From Sinomonas cyclohexanicum (GTDB taxonomy: Bacteria > Actinomycetota > Actinomycetes > Actinomycetales > Micrococcaceae), in NCBI RefSeq assembly GCF_020886775.1, contig NZ_AP024525.1:2232001-2296000 (forward strand): DNA of 64,000 bases. The letters run 5' to 3'. This document shows positions 51,385 to 60,999 of this stretch, piece by piece; the stretch's first letter is position 1; each line of letters starts with the position of its first letter. Below the pieces are notes generated by a model. The model made no database searches. It saw only the letters and a list, made by a program, of their open reading frames with translations, and was not told the DNA's origin. The position numbers and the translations under genes are program-made.

Positions 51385-54048
51385 ATGTGCGGAATCGCCG
51401 GATACTTCGGCGCTGGGCTCGAGGAATCACTCCTGAAGGAGATGAACAGCTGCATCGTGCACCGCGGGCCCGACGGCGAGGGGTACTTCGCAGAGGGCAA
51501 CGTGGGCCTCGCCCACCGCCGGCTGGCGATCGTCGACGTCGCCCACGGCCAGGAGCCCATGGTGAGCGCCGACGGCGAGACCGTCCTCGTCTACAACGGC
51601 GAGGTCTACAACTACCGCGAGCTGCGCGCCGAGCTCGAGCAGCTCGGCCGCAGGTTCCGCACCGCCTCGGATACCGAGGTGGTCCTCCAGGCCTACGAGC
51701 AGTGGGGCACTGAGGCGTTCGACCGCTTCAACGGCATGTTCGGCCTCGCTCTCCTCGATCGGCGCCGCAACCAGCTGGTGCTCGTCCGCGACCACTTCGG
51801 CATCAAGCCGCTCTACTGGGCCAACGCGGGAACGGAGCACGAGCCGCAGCTGCTGTTCGCCTCCGAGATCAAGCCGATCCTCGCCACGGGCCTCGTCGAG
51901 GCCAAGCCCAACGAGCGGATCCTGTACCGCTACCTCCAGTACCGCATCCACGACGACACGGAGGAAACGTTCTTCGAGGGCGTGCGCAAGCTCCTCCCCG
52001 GCGAGATGATGACGGTCGAGCTGGATTCGGGCCGCTTCCGCATCTCCTCCTACACGCGCCTCCGCGAGGAGCTCGCCGAGCTTGCCAAGGTCAACACGCC
52101 GTACACGCCGGACGTCGTCGACGAGTACCGCAGGCGCTTCACCGAGGCCATCCGGATCCGCCTGAACTCCGAGGTCCCGGTGGGCAGCGCACTGTCCGGC
52201 GGCCTCGACTCCTCCGCCGTCGTCGTGACGATCAACCGGCTCATGCAGGAGAAGGCCGAGGGCCTCGAGGCCGTCGGCGCCAAGCAGAACACCTTCAGCG
52301 CGGTGTTCCCCAACGCGATCAACGACGAGGAGGCCTACGCCGACGCCGCGATCGCCGTGTGCAGCGGCAACGTCGAGGCCCACAAGATCAAGCCCACGCC
52401 GGAGGGCTTCGATGCCGACCTCGTCGACTTCGTGCGCACCATGGAGGAGCCGATCATCTCCTCGGGCCCGTACGCCCAGTACTGCGTCATGAAGGAGGCC
52501 TCCAAGCACGTGACCGTGCTCCTCGACGGCCAGGGCGCCGACGAGATGATGGCCGGCTACATCCCCTACTACTTCGCCTACCTGCGCCAGCTCAAGGCCT
52601 CCGGCGACTACGCGACGCTCGCCAAGGAGTCGTCGTCGAGCCTCGACATCTTCTACCGCCTCGGCCGGTTCCGCCTCGCGGGCATGGCCAGCGGCAAGAA
52701 GTCCGTCGCGATGGGCACGCTGCTGAAGAAGTCCTGGACGGAGAAGTTCTCCGGCGAGTCGTTCGGCAACATCCCGGCCAACCTCAAGGCCCGCCTCATC
52801 GACGACCTGTTCGCGAAGTCGCTCCCTTCGCTGCTGCGGTACGAGGACAAGAACACGATGCGCTTCTCGCTCGAGGGCCGCGTGCCATTCCTCGACAAGG
52901 AAGTGGTCAAGTACCTGTTCTCCCTCTCGGACGAGGCGATCATCAAGGAAGGCTGGAACAAGCGGGTGCTCCGCGACGCGACGCGCGGCCTCCTGCCCGA
53001 GATGATCAGCAACCGGCGCAACAAGATCGGCTTCACCACGCCCGAGGCGGAGTGGTTCAAGCTCATGAAGGAGCGCCTCTACAGGATCTTCATGTCCAAC
53101 TCGTTCTACTCGCGCCCGTACTGGGACCGCGAGCAGGTCCTCACGGCCTTCGAGGAGTACCTCAACGGCAAGAACGACGCCGACACGATGATCTTCTGGC
53201 GCCTCCTGAACGTCGAGCTCTGGCTGCGCGAGTTCATCGACAAGGACGAGGCCCCGGCGGACGTCACGGCGGACAAGAGCGACTACGAGGCGAACCCGGG
53301 CAAGGAACTCGACATCGCCTCGAACGGCTCGGTGTTCCGCAGGTATCCGCTCCAGACCGAGGTCTTCGCGAAGGACACCGACCTCGCCGCGGGCGTCACA
53401 TCGTACGTGAAGCGATTCTTCGAGGGGCTGCCGGACGCGCCCGCGGAGGCGCGTGCCGCCGTCGACGGCAAGAAGTGGTACCTGCTCGTGAGCGAGAAGA
53501 TCGTCGCGATCACCCAGGGGCGGTCGTTCCCCGTCTGGGAGATCAACGTGACCCCTGCGGCGCGCGTGCTCTCGAAGTTCGTGACGCGCACGCCGGCCGG
53601 GATCGGCCTCGGCAGCCCGTGGTCGATGCAGATCGCGATCAACGAGGTCGGCCTGCCGCTCATCGCGAAGGCCGCCGCCGCCTCGGTCGTCGGGAAGCTG
53701 CAGGGCAAGAGCGGCGTCTTCTACGACGTGGTGGGCCACAACATCAACGCAATCGACGGCGCGACCCCGTACAGCCTCGGCGCGGCCAGCAACTCGGTGA
53801 AGCTCGCGCCCAAGGATCCCGACGGCGTCGCACGTGCGCTCAGCGCCGCGGTGCGCGCCGCCCTCCCGGCCGAGGCCGTGGCGTCCTTCGGTGGCTCCGC
53901 CGTCATGGATGCGAACGACCTCGGCGTGGTCGTGATGGGCCACGACACGGATCTGCCCACGGAGACCATCGCGGGCATCTTCAAGGACAACCCGCAGGGC
54001 CAGGGCTCTCAGGCCACGCCGATGTCCCTCGTGTTCACGCAGGGCTGA
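51385..54048 (+). CDS. asnB: Glutamine-dependent asparagine synthetase fused to a CofE-like gamma-glutamyl ligase domain
   Basis: 887 residues, about 250 more than a usual AsnB. From ATG 51385 (MCGIAGYFG) Cys2 is the class II glutaminase nucleophile, followed by [10 protein letters not shown] and [11 protein letters not shown]. The synthetase domain has [11 protein letters not shown] near residue 270 and [16 protein letters not shown]. From about residue 650 a second domain begins: [76 protein letters not shown] and [11 protein letters not shown]. This is the F420-0:gamma-glutamyl ligase (CofE/FbiB-N) pattern, including the KDNPQGQG end. Both halves look complete. An ammonia-dependent amidation linked to a glutamyl ligation is conceivable; the substrate is unknown. 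Confidence 0.88.
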   Translation: MCGIAGYFGAGLEESLLKEMNSCIVHRGPDGEGYFAEGNVGLAHRRLAIVDVAHGQEPMVSADGETVLVYNGEVYNYRELRAELEQLGRRFRTASDTEVVLQAYEQWGTEAFDRFNGMFGLALLDRRRNQLVLVRDHFGIKPLYWANAGTEHEPQLLFASEIKPILATGLVEAKPNERILYRYLQYRIHDDTEETFFEGVRKLLPGEMMTVELDSGRFRISSYTRLREELAELAKVNTPYTPDVVDEYRRRFTEAIRIRLNSEVPVGSALSGGLDSSAVVVTINRLMQEKAEGLEAVGAKQNTFSAVFPNAINDEEAYADAAIAVCSGNVEAHKIKPTPEGFDADLVDFVRTMEEPIISSGPYAQYCVMKEASKHVTVLLDGQGADEMMAGYIPYYFAYLRQLKASGDYATLAKESSSSLDIFYRLGRFRLAGMASGKKSVAMGTLLKKSWTEKFSGESFGNIPANLKARLIDDLFAKSLPSLLRYEDKNTMRFSLEGRVPFLDKEVVKYLFSLSDEAIIKEGWNKRVLRDATRGLLPEMISNRRNKIGFTTPEAEWFKLMKERLYRIFMSNSFYSRPYWDREQVLTAFEEYLNGKNDADTMIFWRLLNVELWLREFIDKDEAPADVTADKSDYEANPGKELDIASNGSVFRRYPLQTEVFAKDTDLAAGVTSYVKRFFEGLPDAPAEARAAVDGKKWYLLVSEKIVAITQGRSFPVWEINVTPAARVLSKFVTRTPAGIGLGSPWSMQIAINEVGLPLIAKAAAASVVGKLQGKSGVFYDVVGHNINAIDGATPYSLGAASNSVKLAPKDPDGVARALSAAVRAALPAEAVASFGGSAVMDANDLGVVVMGHDTDLPTETIAGIFKDNPQGQGSQATPMSLVFTQG

Positions 54049-54067
54049 CCACCGCGAGGCCATCGCA

Positions 54068-54102
54068 CTCTGGCCCCGGGCATCCCTTGCCCGGGGCCAG
54101 AG
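54068..54102 (+). terminator. Terminator after the asparagine synthetase fusion
   Basis: A 14-base perfect stem (54068-54081 with 54089-54102) and 7-base loop, 19 bases after the stop and before the peptidase gene. Confidence 0.8.
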
Positions 54103-54121
54103 CCCGTGAAAGGCTCCTTTC

Positions 54122-56134
54122 ATGACCAACCCGCTCCTGACGCCCAGCACGCTCCCCTACGGCCTCCCGGCCTTCCCCGAGATCCGCGACGAGCACTACG
54201 CGGAGGCGATCCGTGCGGGCCTCGCGGAGCATCTCGCGGAGATCGAGGCCATCGCGTCCTCGGACCAGGCTCCCGACTTCGAGAACACCGCCGTCGCCAT
54301 GGAGCGTTCGGGGCAGTTGCTCACGCGCGCCTCCGCCGCGTTCTTCAACGTGGTCTCCTCCCACGGCACCGAAGGGATCCGCGCGCTCGAGACGGAACTC
54401 ATGCCCGAGCTCTCCGCCCACGACGACGCAATCTACCTCAACCGGGCCCTCTACGCGCGCTTCGCCGCGGTCCCCACCGAGGGGCTCGATCCGGAGTCGG
54501 CGCGGCTCGTCTCGGAGTGGCTGGCTGCCTTCCGGCGCGCCGGCGTCGCACTCGACGACGCCGGCCAGGAGCGCCTCCGCGCGGTCAACGCGGAGCTGTC
54601 CCGGCTGGGCACCGAGTACGGCCAACGGGTCGCGAAGGGAATCAACGAAGCAGCGATCCTCGTGACGGACGAGTCCGAGCTGGCGGGCATGCCCGAGGAC
54701 GACCGCGCCTCCGCTGCCGAGGCCGCGCGGGCGGCGGGCCACGAGTCGGGATGGCTCCTGACGTTCATCCAGCCGACGAGCCAGCCGCAGCTCGCCGTCC
54801 TCGAGGACCGCGCGCTGCGCCAGCGCATCTTCGAGGCCTCGGTGGCCCGCGGCAGCTCAGGCGGGCCGACCGATGTCCTCGCGCTCGTGACCGACATGGC
54901 CCGCCTCCGGGCGGAGAAGGCCGAGCTCCTGGGCTTCAAGGACTTCGCGGAGCTCGCCGTGGACGACCAGACCGCGCCGTCCATCTCGGCGGTCAAGGAC
55001 ATGCTCGGGCGCCTGACGCCGGCCGCAGTGCGCAACGCCGCCGCGGAGGCGGAGATCCTGGCCGAGTCCGCGGGCCATGATCTCGAGCCATGGGACTGGG
55101 CGTTCTACTCGGCCCAGGTGCACCGCGAGAAGTACGCGGTGGACGAGCGGGCCCTACGCGACTACTTCGAGCTGGACAGCGTCCTCGCCGACGGCGTCTT
55201 CTACGCGGCGGGCCAGCTGTACGGTCTCTCGTTCACGGAGCGTTCCGACCTCGCGGGCTACCACGAGGACGTGCGCGTCTGGGAGGTCTTCGACGCGGAC
55301 GGCTCCGGCCTCGGGCTGTTCCTCGGCGACTACTTCGCCCGCCCGACCAAGCGCGGCGGAGCGTGGATGAACTCCTTCGTCGAGCAGTCCCGGCTGCTGG
55401 GCCGCTCCCCCGTCGTCGTGAACAACCTCAACGTGCCCAGACCGGCCCCGGGCGAACCCGCGCTCCTGACCCTGGATGAGCTGCGGACCGTGTTCCACGA
55501 GTTCGGGCACGCCCTTCACGGACTGCTCTCGGACGTGGAGTACCCGCGCTTCTCCGGCACGAACGTGCCCCGCGACTTCGTCGAGTACCCTTCGCAGGTC
55601 AACGAGATGTGGATGTTCGCGCCCGAGGTGGTAAGCCACTTCGCGCGGCACCACGAGACCGGTGAGCCGCTCCCCGCGGAGGACCTCGCCCGGCTCGACG
55701 CGGCCAGGCTCTGGGGTGAGGGATTCGCCACGACGGAGTACCTCGGCGCGTCCCTCCTCGACCTCGCCTGGCACGGCCTCGGTCGCGGTGACGACGCCGG
55801 AGACGCCCTCGCCTTCGAGGCCACGGCGCTGGCCGACGCCGGTGTGGCCGTCGCGCTCGTGCCGCCCCGCTACCGGACCGGGTACTTCCAGCACATCTTC
55901 GCGGGTGGCTGGTACGCGGCGGGCTACTGGTCCTACATCTGGAGCGAGGTGCTCGATGCGGACACGGTCGAGTGGTTCAAGGAGAACGGCGGGCTCACGC
56001 GCGCCAACGGCGACACCTTCCGCCGCGAGCTCCTCTCGCGGGGCAACTCCCGGGACCCGCTCGAATCGTTCCGGGCCTTCCGAGGCCGGGATGCGGACGT
56101 CGCGCCGCTCATCGCGCGGCGCGGCCTCGCCTGA
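54122..56134 (+). CDS. M3-family oligopeptidase / peptidyl-dipeptidase
   Basis: 670 residues, the length of oligopeptidase A and Dcp. Zinc motif VFHEFGHALHGLLSDVEYP near residue 459 with FVEYPSQVNEMW supplying the downstream Glu. No signal peptide, so cytosolic peptide turnover. The SD AAAGG at 54110 can pair with CTTTC next to the ATG in a small hairpin, which may dampen initiation. Confidence 0.92.
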   Translation: MTNPLLTPSTLPYGLPAFPEIRDEHYAEAIRAGLAEHLAEIEAIASSDQAPDFENTAVAMERSGQLLTRASAAFFNVVSSHGTEGIRALETELMPELSAHDDAIYLNRALYARFAAVPTEGLDPESARLVSEWLAAFRRAGVALDDAGQERLRAVNAELSRLGTEYGQRVAKGINEAAILVTDESELAGMPEDDRASAAEAARAAGHESGWLLTFIQPTSQPQLAVLEDRALRQRIFEASVARGSSGGPTDVLALVTDMARLRAEKAELLGFKDFAELAVDDQTAPSISAVKDMLGRLTPAAVRNAAAEAEILAESAGHDLEPWDWAFYSAQVHREKYAVDERALRDYFELDSVLADGVFYAAGQLYGLSFTERSDLAGYHEDVRVWEVFDADGSGLGLFLGDYFARPTKRGGAWMNSFVEQSRLLGRSPVVVNNLNVPRPAPGEPALLTLDELRTVFHEFGHALHGLLSDVEYPRFSGTNVPRDFVEYPSQVNEMWMFAPEVVSHFARHHETGEPLPAEDLARLDAARLWGEGFATTEYLGASLLDLAWHGLGRGDDAGDALAFEATALADAGVAVALVPPRYRTGYFQHIFAGGWYAAGYWSYIWSEVLDADTVEWFKENGGLTRANGDTFRRELLSRGNSRDPLESFRAFRGRDADVAPLIARRGLA

Positions 56135-56206
56135 AGATACGGCCCTTGGCCTCTGTGTGACGGCGCTGGCAAGGAGGACAGTGGAGGCCACACGCGAGGA
56201 GGAGCC

Positions 56207-57535
56207 ATGCACGTCTTCAAGGACAGGACCGAAGCCGGGCGGGAACTGGCCCGCGTGCTCACCCGGTTCCGCGGGCCCGACACGGTCGTCCTCGGCCTTC
56301 CCCGCGGTGGCGTGCCTGTGGCGTTCGAGGTCGCGGTCAGCCTGGGCGCTCCGCTGGATGTCATCGTGGTGCGCAAGCTCGGCGTCCCGTTCCAGCAGGA
56401 ACTGGCCATGGGCGCGATCGGCGAGAACGGCGTGCGCGTGGTCGACGATCGGGTCAGGTCACTCTCGGGGGTGACCGAGCGCGAGTTCGGTCTCGTCGAA
56501 CACCGCGAGCGTGAGGTCCTCGAGGCCCGCGTTGCGCAGATCAGGGCCGTGCGGGCACCCGAGGACCTGAACGGCAAGACGGCCATCGTGGTGGACGACG
56601 GCATCGCGACGGGGTCCACGGCGAGGGTGGCGTGCACCATCGCACGCGCACTCGGGGCGGCACGGGTCATCCTCGCGGTCCCGGTCGGGCCGAAGGACGT
56701 GGTCGGGGACTTCGCCGAGGCCGACGAGGTCGTGTGCCTCTCGACGCCGTCGCCGTTCCGGGCGGTCGGCCGCTTCTACAACGATTTCTCCGCGACAAGC
56801 GACGAAGATGTCCTGCACCTCCTCGACGCCGCGGCGCGCCGCCCGGTGCCGGCGTCACGTTCAAAAGGTCCCGCCCCGAGGCACGAGGACGTGCTCATCC
56901 CGGTCGACGGCGTGACCATCCAGGGGAGCCTGCACCTGCCGGCGACCGCCGGCGTCGTGGTCTTCGCCCACGGCAGCGGCAGCAGCCGCCACAGCCCGCG
57001 CAATCGCGCCGTTGCCCGCGTCCTCCAGGACGCCGGACTCGGGACGCTCCTGCTGGACCTGCTCTCCCCCGACGAGGAGCTCGAGCGGCGTGCTGTGTTC
57101 GACATCGGCCTCCTCGCCTCCCGCCTCTCCGCGGCGACAGACTGGCTCCGAGCCGGGGCCGCTGGCGTCGAGAGGCCGATCGGCTACTTCGGGGCGAGCA
57201 CCGGGGCGGCCGCGGCGCTGTGGTCCGCGGCCGATCCGGATGCCCGCATCGACGCCGTGGTCTCACGGGGCGGGCGCCCCGACCTGGCCATCCAGCGGCT
57301 CGGAGCGGTGCGTGCGCCGACACTCCTGATCGTGGGCGGCGCGGACCGCCAGGTCCTCGAGCTCAACCGCGAAGCGGCACGGCACCTCACGTGCCCGAAC
57401 CGGCTCGAGATCGTTCCCGGCGCGACCCACCTCTTCGAGGAGCCCGGGGCGCTCGACGCCGTCGCCCGCCTAGCGCGCGACTGGTTCGTCGAACACCTCG
57501 GTGCGGCGGCCGTCGGCGGGGAGGGCCCGGCCTGA
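56207..57535 (+). CDS. Phosphoribosyltransferase - alpha/beta hydrolase fusion
   Basis: 442 residues in two domains. Residues 1-215 are a type I phosphoribosyltransferase: LGLPRGGVPVAFEVA, VVRKLGVPFQQELAMGAI and the PRPP loop TAIVVDDGIATGSTAR near 128. Residues 225-440 are a dienelactone-hydrolase-like domain: FAHGSGSSRHSPRNRAVA, nucleophile Ser in YFGASTGAAAAL near 330, and His in PGATHLFEEPG near 406. Fusions of this kind occur in actinobacteria; the substrate is unknown. A GAGGAGGAG SD fixes the start. Convergent with the acyl carrier protein gene. Confidence 0.88.
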   Translation: MHVFKDRTEAGRELARVLTRFRGPDTVVLGLPRGGVPVAFEVAVSLGAPLDVIVVRKLGVPFQQELAMGAIGENGVRVVDDRVRSLSGVTEREFGLVEHREREVLEARVAQIRAVRAPEDLNGKTAIVVDDGIATGSTARVACTIARALGAARVILAVPVGPKDVVGDFAEADEVVCLSTPSPFRAVGRFYNDFSATSDEDVLHLLDAAARRPVPASRSKGPAPRHEDVLIPVDGVTIQGSLHLPATAGVVVFAHGSGSSRHSPRNRAVARVLQDAGLGTLLLDLLSPDEELERRAVFDIGLLASRLSAATDWLRAGAAGVERPIGYFGASTGAAAALWSAADPDARIDAVVSRGGRPDLAIQRLGAVRAPTLLIVGGADRQVLELNREAARHLTCPNRLEIVPGATHLFEEPGALDAVARLARDWFVEHLGAAAVGGEGPA

Positions 57536-57544
57536 ACGGCACCG

Positions 57545-57790
57545 TCACGCGTGATGCGCGGCGACGTAGGCCACGAGCCCGCCGAAGGTTGCGACCAGTG
57601 GGTAGTCCCGCTCGGGGACGTCCACGCCGGTTGCCTTCGCGATCTGCTCGATGAGGCGCAGGAAGTCCAAGGAGTCGAGGTCGAGGTCCTGCCTGAGACG
57701 GTCCGAGTCGGCGATCTCGTCAGGCTCGAGCTCGGGTGCGATCTCGCGCAGCGCGGCGAGGGCCGCCGAGCGTGGGTCGAGGGTTGTCAT
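57545..57790 (-). CDS. Acyl carrier protein
   Basis: 81 residues with the phosphopantetheine site DLDLDSLDFLRL (Ser40) and an acidic helix II. Its ATG overlaps the E2 stop as ATGA, so it is the last gene of the dehydrogenase cluster. It is not the fatty-acid-cluster ACP. It might accept an acyl group from E2 or supply octanoyl for lipoylation; both are inference. Confidence 0.85.
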   Translation of the reverse strand: MTTLDPRSAALAALREIAPELEPDEIADSDRLRQDLDLDSLDFLRLIEQIAKATGVDVPERDYPLVATFGGLVAYVAAHHA

Positions 57791-59028
57791 AGCTCCTCCG
57801 GGGCGAGCAGGAGTTCGTGGACGCGGGCGAGGTAGCGGCCGCCGCCCAGGCCGTCGCTCACGCGGTGGTCGGCCGAGAGGGTCGCCGTGACGGTGGGCCG
57901 GACGCCGAGCATCCCGTTCTCGGCCCAGGGCCGCTCGACCACGCGCCCGAACCCGACCATCGCGACCTGCGGCGGGACGATGACCCCGAAGACGGACTCG
58001 ACGCCGAGGTCCCCGAGACTTGTGACCGTGATGGTCGCGTCCGCCATCTCGGCCCGCAGCAGCCGGCCCGCACGCGCACGCGCCGCGAGGTCGCGGAGCT
58101 TCGCCATCAGGTCGTCGACGGTGAGCGTGTCGGCGTCATGGAGTGCCGGGGCCACGAGGCCGCCGCCGCGCAGGGCAAGCGCGACGCCGAGGTGCACGTG
58201 CTCGCTCGGGGCGAAGCCGCTCTCCGTGAAGAATCCGTTCATGCCGGGCACCTCGCGGGCCGCGACTGCCGCGGCCTTGAGCAGGAAGGCCGCGGGGACG
58301 AGGCGCTCGGAGACGGGCCGCGCGAGGTTGCGGTCCTGCATGAGCGCGACGGTCCTGCCCAGATCGATCGTGGTGCTGAGGTAGTAGTGCGGGATGGTCG
58401 CCTTGGACCTGGCCATGAGGCTGCCGAGGGCCGCCCGGAGCGTCGCGGCCTTGCCCTGCGGCTGGTCCGCGCCCGACGGCGATGCCTCCTCGGGCGCGGG
58501 CTGTGGGCTCGGCCGGGTGGTCGCCGGCCCGTCCGCCTGTTCCGGCCCGGCTCCCTGCACGGCGGCCCGGCGGACATCTGCCTCGGACACACTCCCCTGG
58601 GGACCGGTTCCCTCGACGGTCCCCAGGTCGATCCCCAGTCGGGCCGCGAGGCGCCTGGCGAGCGGCGACGACCGCACGTGGTGGCTGGCGGCATGCGCCG
58701 CGGGGGCGGCATGCGCCGCAGGGGCGGCCTGTGCGGCCCCAACGTGCTCTGCCGCCGGGCGTGGGGGCTCGGGCGGAGCCTCCGGGCGCGCTGTGCGCTC
58801 GTCGAGTCTCACGATGGGCGTGCCAACGGAGACCGTTTCCCCGAGGGGCACGAGGTACTCGCCAATCACGCCGTCCTCGAAGGACTCGACGTCCATGATC
58901 GTCTTGTCCGTGTCGACAACCGCGATGAGGTCGCCGCGGTGCACAGTGTCGCCGGGCTTGACGAGCCATTCGACGATCTTCCCGTGCTCCATGTCCGCCC
59001 CGAGCGAGGGCATCGTCAGCTCACGCAT
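57787..59028 (-). CDS. 2-oxo-acid dehydrogenase E2 (dihydrolipoyl acyltransferase)
   Basis: 413 residues. Single lipoyl domain with the modified Lys42 in [16 protein letters not shown], an Ala/Pro/His linker, the E1/E3-binding domain ([17 protein letters not shown]), and a catalytic domain with [15 protein letters not shown] (HxxxDG). Length fits acetoin- or pyruvate-type E2. ATG 59028 overlaps the E1 beta stop by 8 bases; the long upstream open frame is a shadow. Confidence 0.9.
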   Translation of the reverse strand: MRELTMPSLGADMEHGKIVEWLVKPGDTVHRGDLIAVVDTDKTIMDVESFEDGVIGEYLVPLGETVSVGTPIVRLDERTARPEAPPEPPRPAAEHVGAAQAAPAAHAAPAAHAASHHVRSSPLARRLAARLGIDLGTVEGTGPQGSVSEADVRRAAVQGAGPEQADGPATTRPSPQPAPEEASPSGADQPQGKAATLRAALGSLMARSKATIPHYYLSTTIDLGRTVALMQDRNLARPVSERLVPAAFLLKAAAVAAREVPGMNGFFTESGFAPSEHVHLGVALALRGGGLVAPALHDADTLTVDDLMAKLRDLAARARAGRLLRAEMADATITVTSLGDLGVESVFGVIVPPQVAMVGFGRVVERPWAENGMLGVRPTVTATLSADHRVSDGLGGGRYLARVHELLLAPEEL

Positions 59029-60001
59029 GGGTGGACACCGTTTCGAGTGCGGCCGCGACCACACGTTCGGCGGAGGGCAGGGCGGCCTGTTCGAGGTGCT
59101 TGGCGTAGGGCATCGGGACCTCTGCCCCGCAGACCCTGACGACCGGCGCGTCGAGCTCGTAGAAGGCCCTTTCGGTGATGCGCGCACTGACTTCGGCCGA
59201 GAGGCTCCCGCTGCGCCATGCCTCGTCGACGACGACGGCGCGGTGGGTCCGTGCGACGCTCGCCAGGATCGTCGCGTCGTCGAGGGGGCGCAGGGTGCGC
59301 AGGTCAACCACCTCAGCGCTGATCCCCTGCGCCGCGAGCTGCTCGGCGGCGTCGAGCGTGAGCGGAAGGGTCCCGCCGTAGGTGATGAGGCTGACGTCGG
59401 TGCCTTCCCGACGCACGGCCGCGCTGTCGATCCCGACCGGGCCGGCGCTGTCGTCGAGCTCGCCCTCGGCTCCGTAGAGCGAACCATGTTCGAAGATGAG
59501 CACCGGATCGGGGTCCTCGAGGGCTGTCCACAGCATGCCGCGTGCGTCCTCGAGCGTAGCGGGGGCCAGGATCTTCAGGCCGGGGATGTGGGCGTACCAG
59601 CCCTCGAGGCTGTGCGAATGCTGGGCGCCGAGCTGCCGCCCCGCACCCGTCGTCATGCGGATGACGATCGGGACATTGAACTGGCCGCCGGACATGTGCA
59701 GGAGGGACGCGGCGCTGTTGACGATCTGGTCGAGGGCCAGGAGGCTGAAGTTCACGGTCATGATCTCGACGATGGGCCGCATCCCGCCCAAGGCGGCCCC
59801 GATGCCCGCGCCCACGAATCCGGACTCCGAGAGCGGTGTGTCGCGGACCCGTTCCGGGCCGAACTCCTCGAGGAGGCCGAGGCTCACGGCGTAGCAGCCG
59901 CCGTAGGCGCCCACGTCCTCGCCCATGAGGAACACGCGCTCATCCCTCCGGAGCGCGTCCCGCAGCGCGGCGCGCATGGCCTCGCGATACGTCGTCGTCA
60001 T
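59021..60001 (-). CDS. 2-oxo-acid dehydrogenase E1 beta subunit
   Basis: 326 residues: [60 protein letters not shown] and [20 protein letters not shown]. It forms the TPP-dependent E1 heterotetramer with the alpha subunit. Overlaps E1 alpha by 4 bases. Confidence 0.92.
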   Translation of the reverse strand: MTTTYREAMRAALRDALRRDERVFLMGEDVGAYGGCYAVSLGLLEEFGPERVRDTPLSESGFVGAGIGAALGGMRPIVEIMTVNFSLLALDQIVNSAASLLHMSGGQFNVPIVIRMTTGAGRQLGAQHSHSLEGWYAHIPGLKILAPATLEDARGMLWTALEDPDPVLIFEHGSLYGAEGELDDSAGPVGIDSAAVRREGTDVSLITYGGTLPLTLDAAEQLAAQGISAEVVDLRTLRPLDDATILASVARTHRAVVVDEAWRSGSLSAEVSARITERAFYELDAPVVRVCGAEVPMPYAKHLEQAALPSAERVVAAALETVSTHA

Positions 60002-60999
60002 GGCGCGCTCCGCTCGCTGTAGACGAACCGTGTCAGCTCGTCGACCGGCTCGAGGGTGCCCGCCTCCGCGAAGGCGACGGCGTCCGCGATCTCCTCATCC
60101 GCTTCGCGCCCGAGCTGCGTCCACGCGCCGTCGTCGAGGAGTTCGGCAGCTCCGAGGGCCCCGCGGAGGGCGGGAATGGGGTCGCGCTGCATCCATGCGG
60201 TGACCTCGGCCTTGTCCCGGTAGCGCTCCGGATCGAACATCGAGTGCGCGCGGAATCGATAGGTCCTCAGCTCGAGGAAGTATGGACCGCCGCCGCCCCG
60301 CACCGCATCGACCGCCCGGCGCGCTGCGCCCGCAACTGCGAGGGAATCCATGCCGTCGACCTCCCAGGCGGGAACGCCATAGGCGGCGGCCTTGAGCGCG
60401 AGGTCGGTCTGCGACTCCGACCGGGTCAGTGCCGTCCCCATCGCGTAGAGGTTGTTCTCGCAGCAGAACAGCACGGGCAGGCGCCACAGCGCTGCGAGGT
60501 TCATGCTCTCGTGGAACTCGCCCTCGGCCATGGCACCCTCGCCGAAGAAGCATGCGGTCACCCGGTCGCGGCCCTGCATGGCGTCCGCGAGTGCGAGCCC
60601 GACGGCAAGTGGAAGTCCGCCGGCCACGATCGCGTTGCCGCCGTAGAACCTCGTGCCGGCGTCGAAGAGGTGCATCGACCCACCGCGGCCACGGCTGCAG
60701 CCCTCGGCCTTGCCGTACATCTCGGCCATGAGCCGCCGCGCCGGCACGCCCCTCAGGAGCGCGTGGCCGTGCTCGCGGTACGTCGCGACGACCGCATCGT
60801 CGGGCCCCAGAGCGCTCATGACGCCGGCAACGACCGCCTCCTCGCCGATGGACACATGCAGGAAGCCGCGGATCTTCTGTTCGGTGTAGAGCCGCACGCA
60901 CGCCTCCTCGAGACGCCGGACCCGCAGCATGGACCTCAGGAGTCCGACTGCCGCCTCGGGGTCAGTGTCGAGGACGCCGGTCGCTGGAGCGCTGCTCAT
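59998..60999 (-). CDS. 2-oxo-acid dehydrogenase E1 alpha subunit
   Basis: 333 residues from ATG 60999. [34 protein letters not shown] and the TPP motif [19 protein letters not shown] near residue 150 match acetoin/pyruvate E1 alpha (AcoA/PdhA) more than branched-chain BkdA. It overlaps the ligase stop as ATGA. Substrate uncertain. Confidence 0.9.
   Translation of the reverse strand: MSSAPATGVLDTDPEAAVGLLRSMLRVRRLEEACVRLYTEQKIRGFLHVSIGEEAVVAGVMSALGPDDAVVATYREHGHALLRGVPARRLMAEMYGKAEGCSRGRGGSMHLFDAGTRFYGGNAIVAGGLPLAVGLALADAMQGRDRVTACFFGEGAMAEGEFHESMNLAALWRLPVLFCCENNLYAMGTALTRSESQTDLALKAAAYGVPAWEVDGMDSLAVAGAARRAVDAVRGGGGPYFLELRTYRFRAHSMFDPERYRDKAEVTAWMQRDPIPALRGALGAAELLDDGAWTQLGREADEEIADAVAFAEAGTLEPVDELTRFVYSERSAP

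Noticed and set aside
51427-54150. A 907-codon frame antisense to the asparagine synthetase fusion
   Set aside because: No motif, and it crosses the terminator at 54068-54102.
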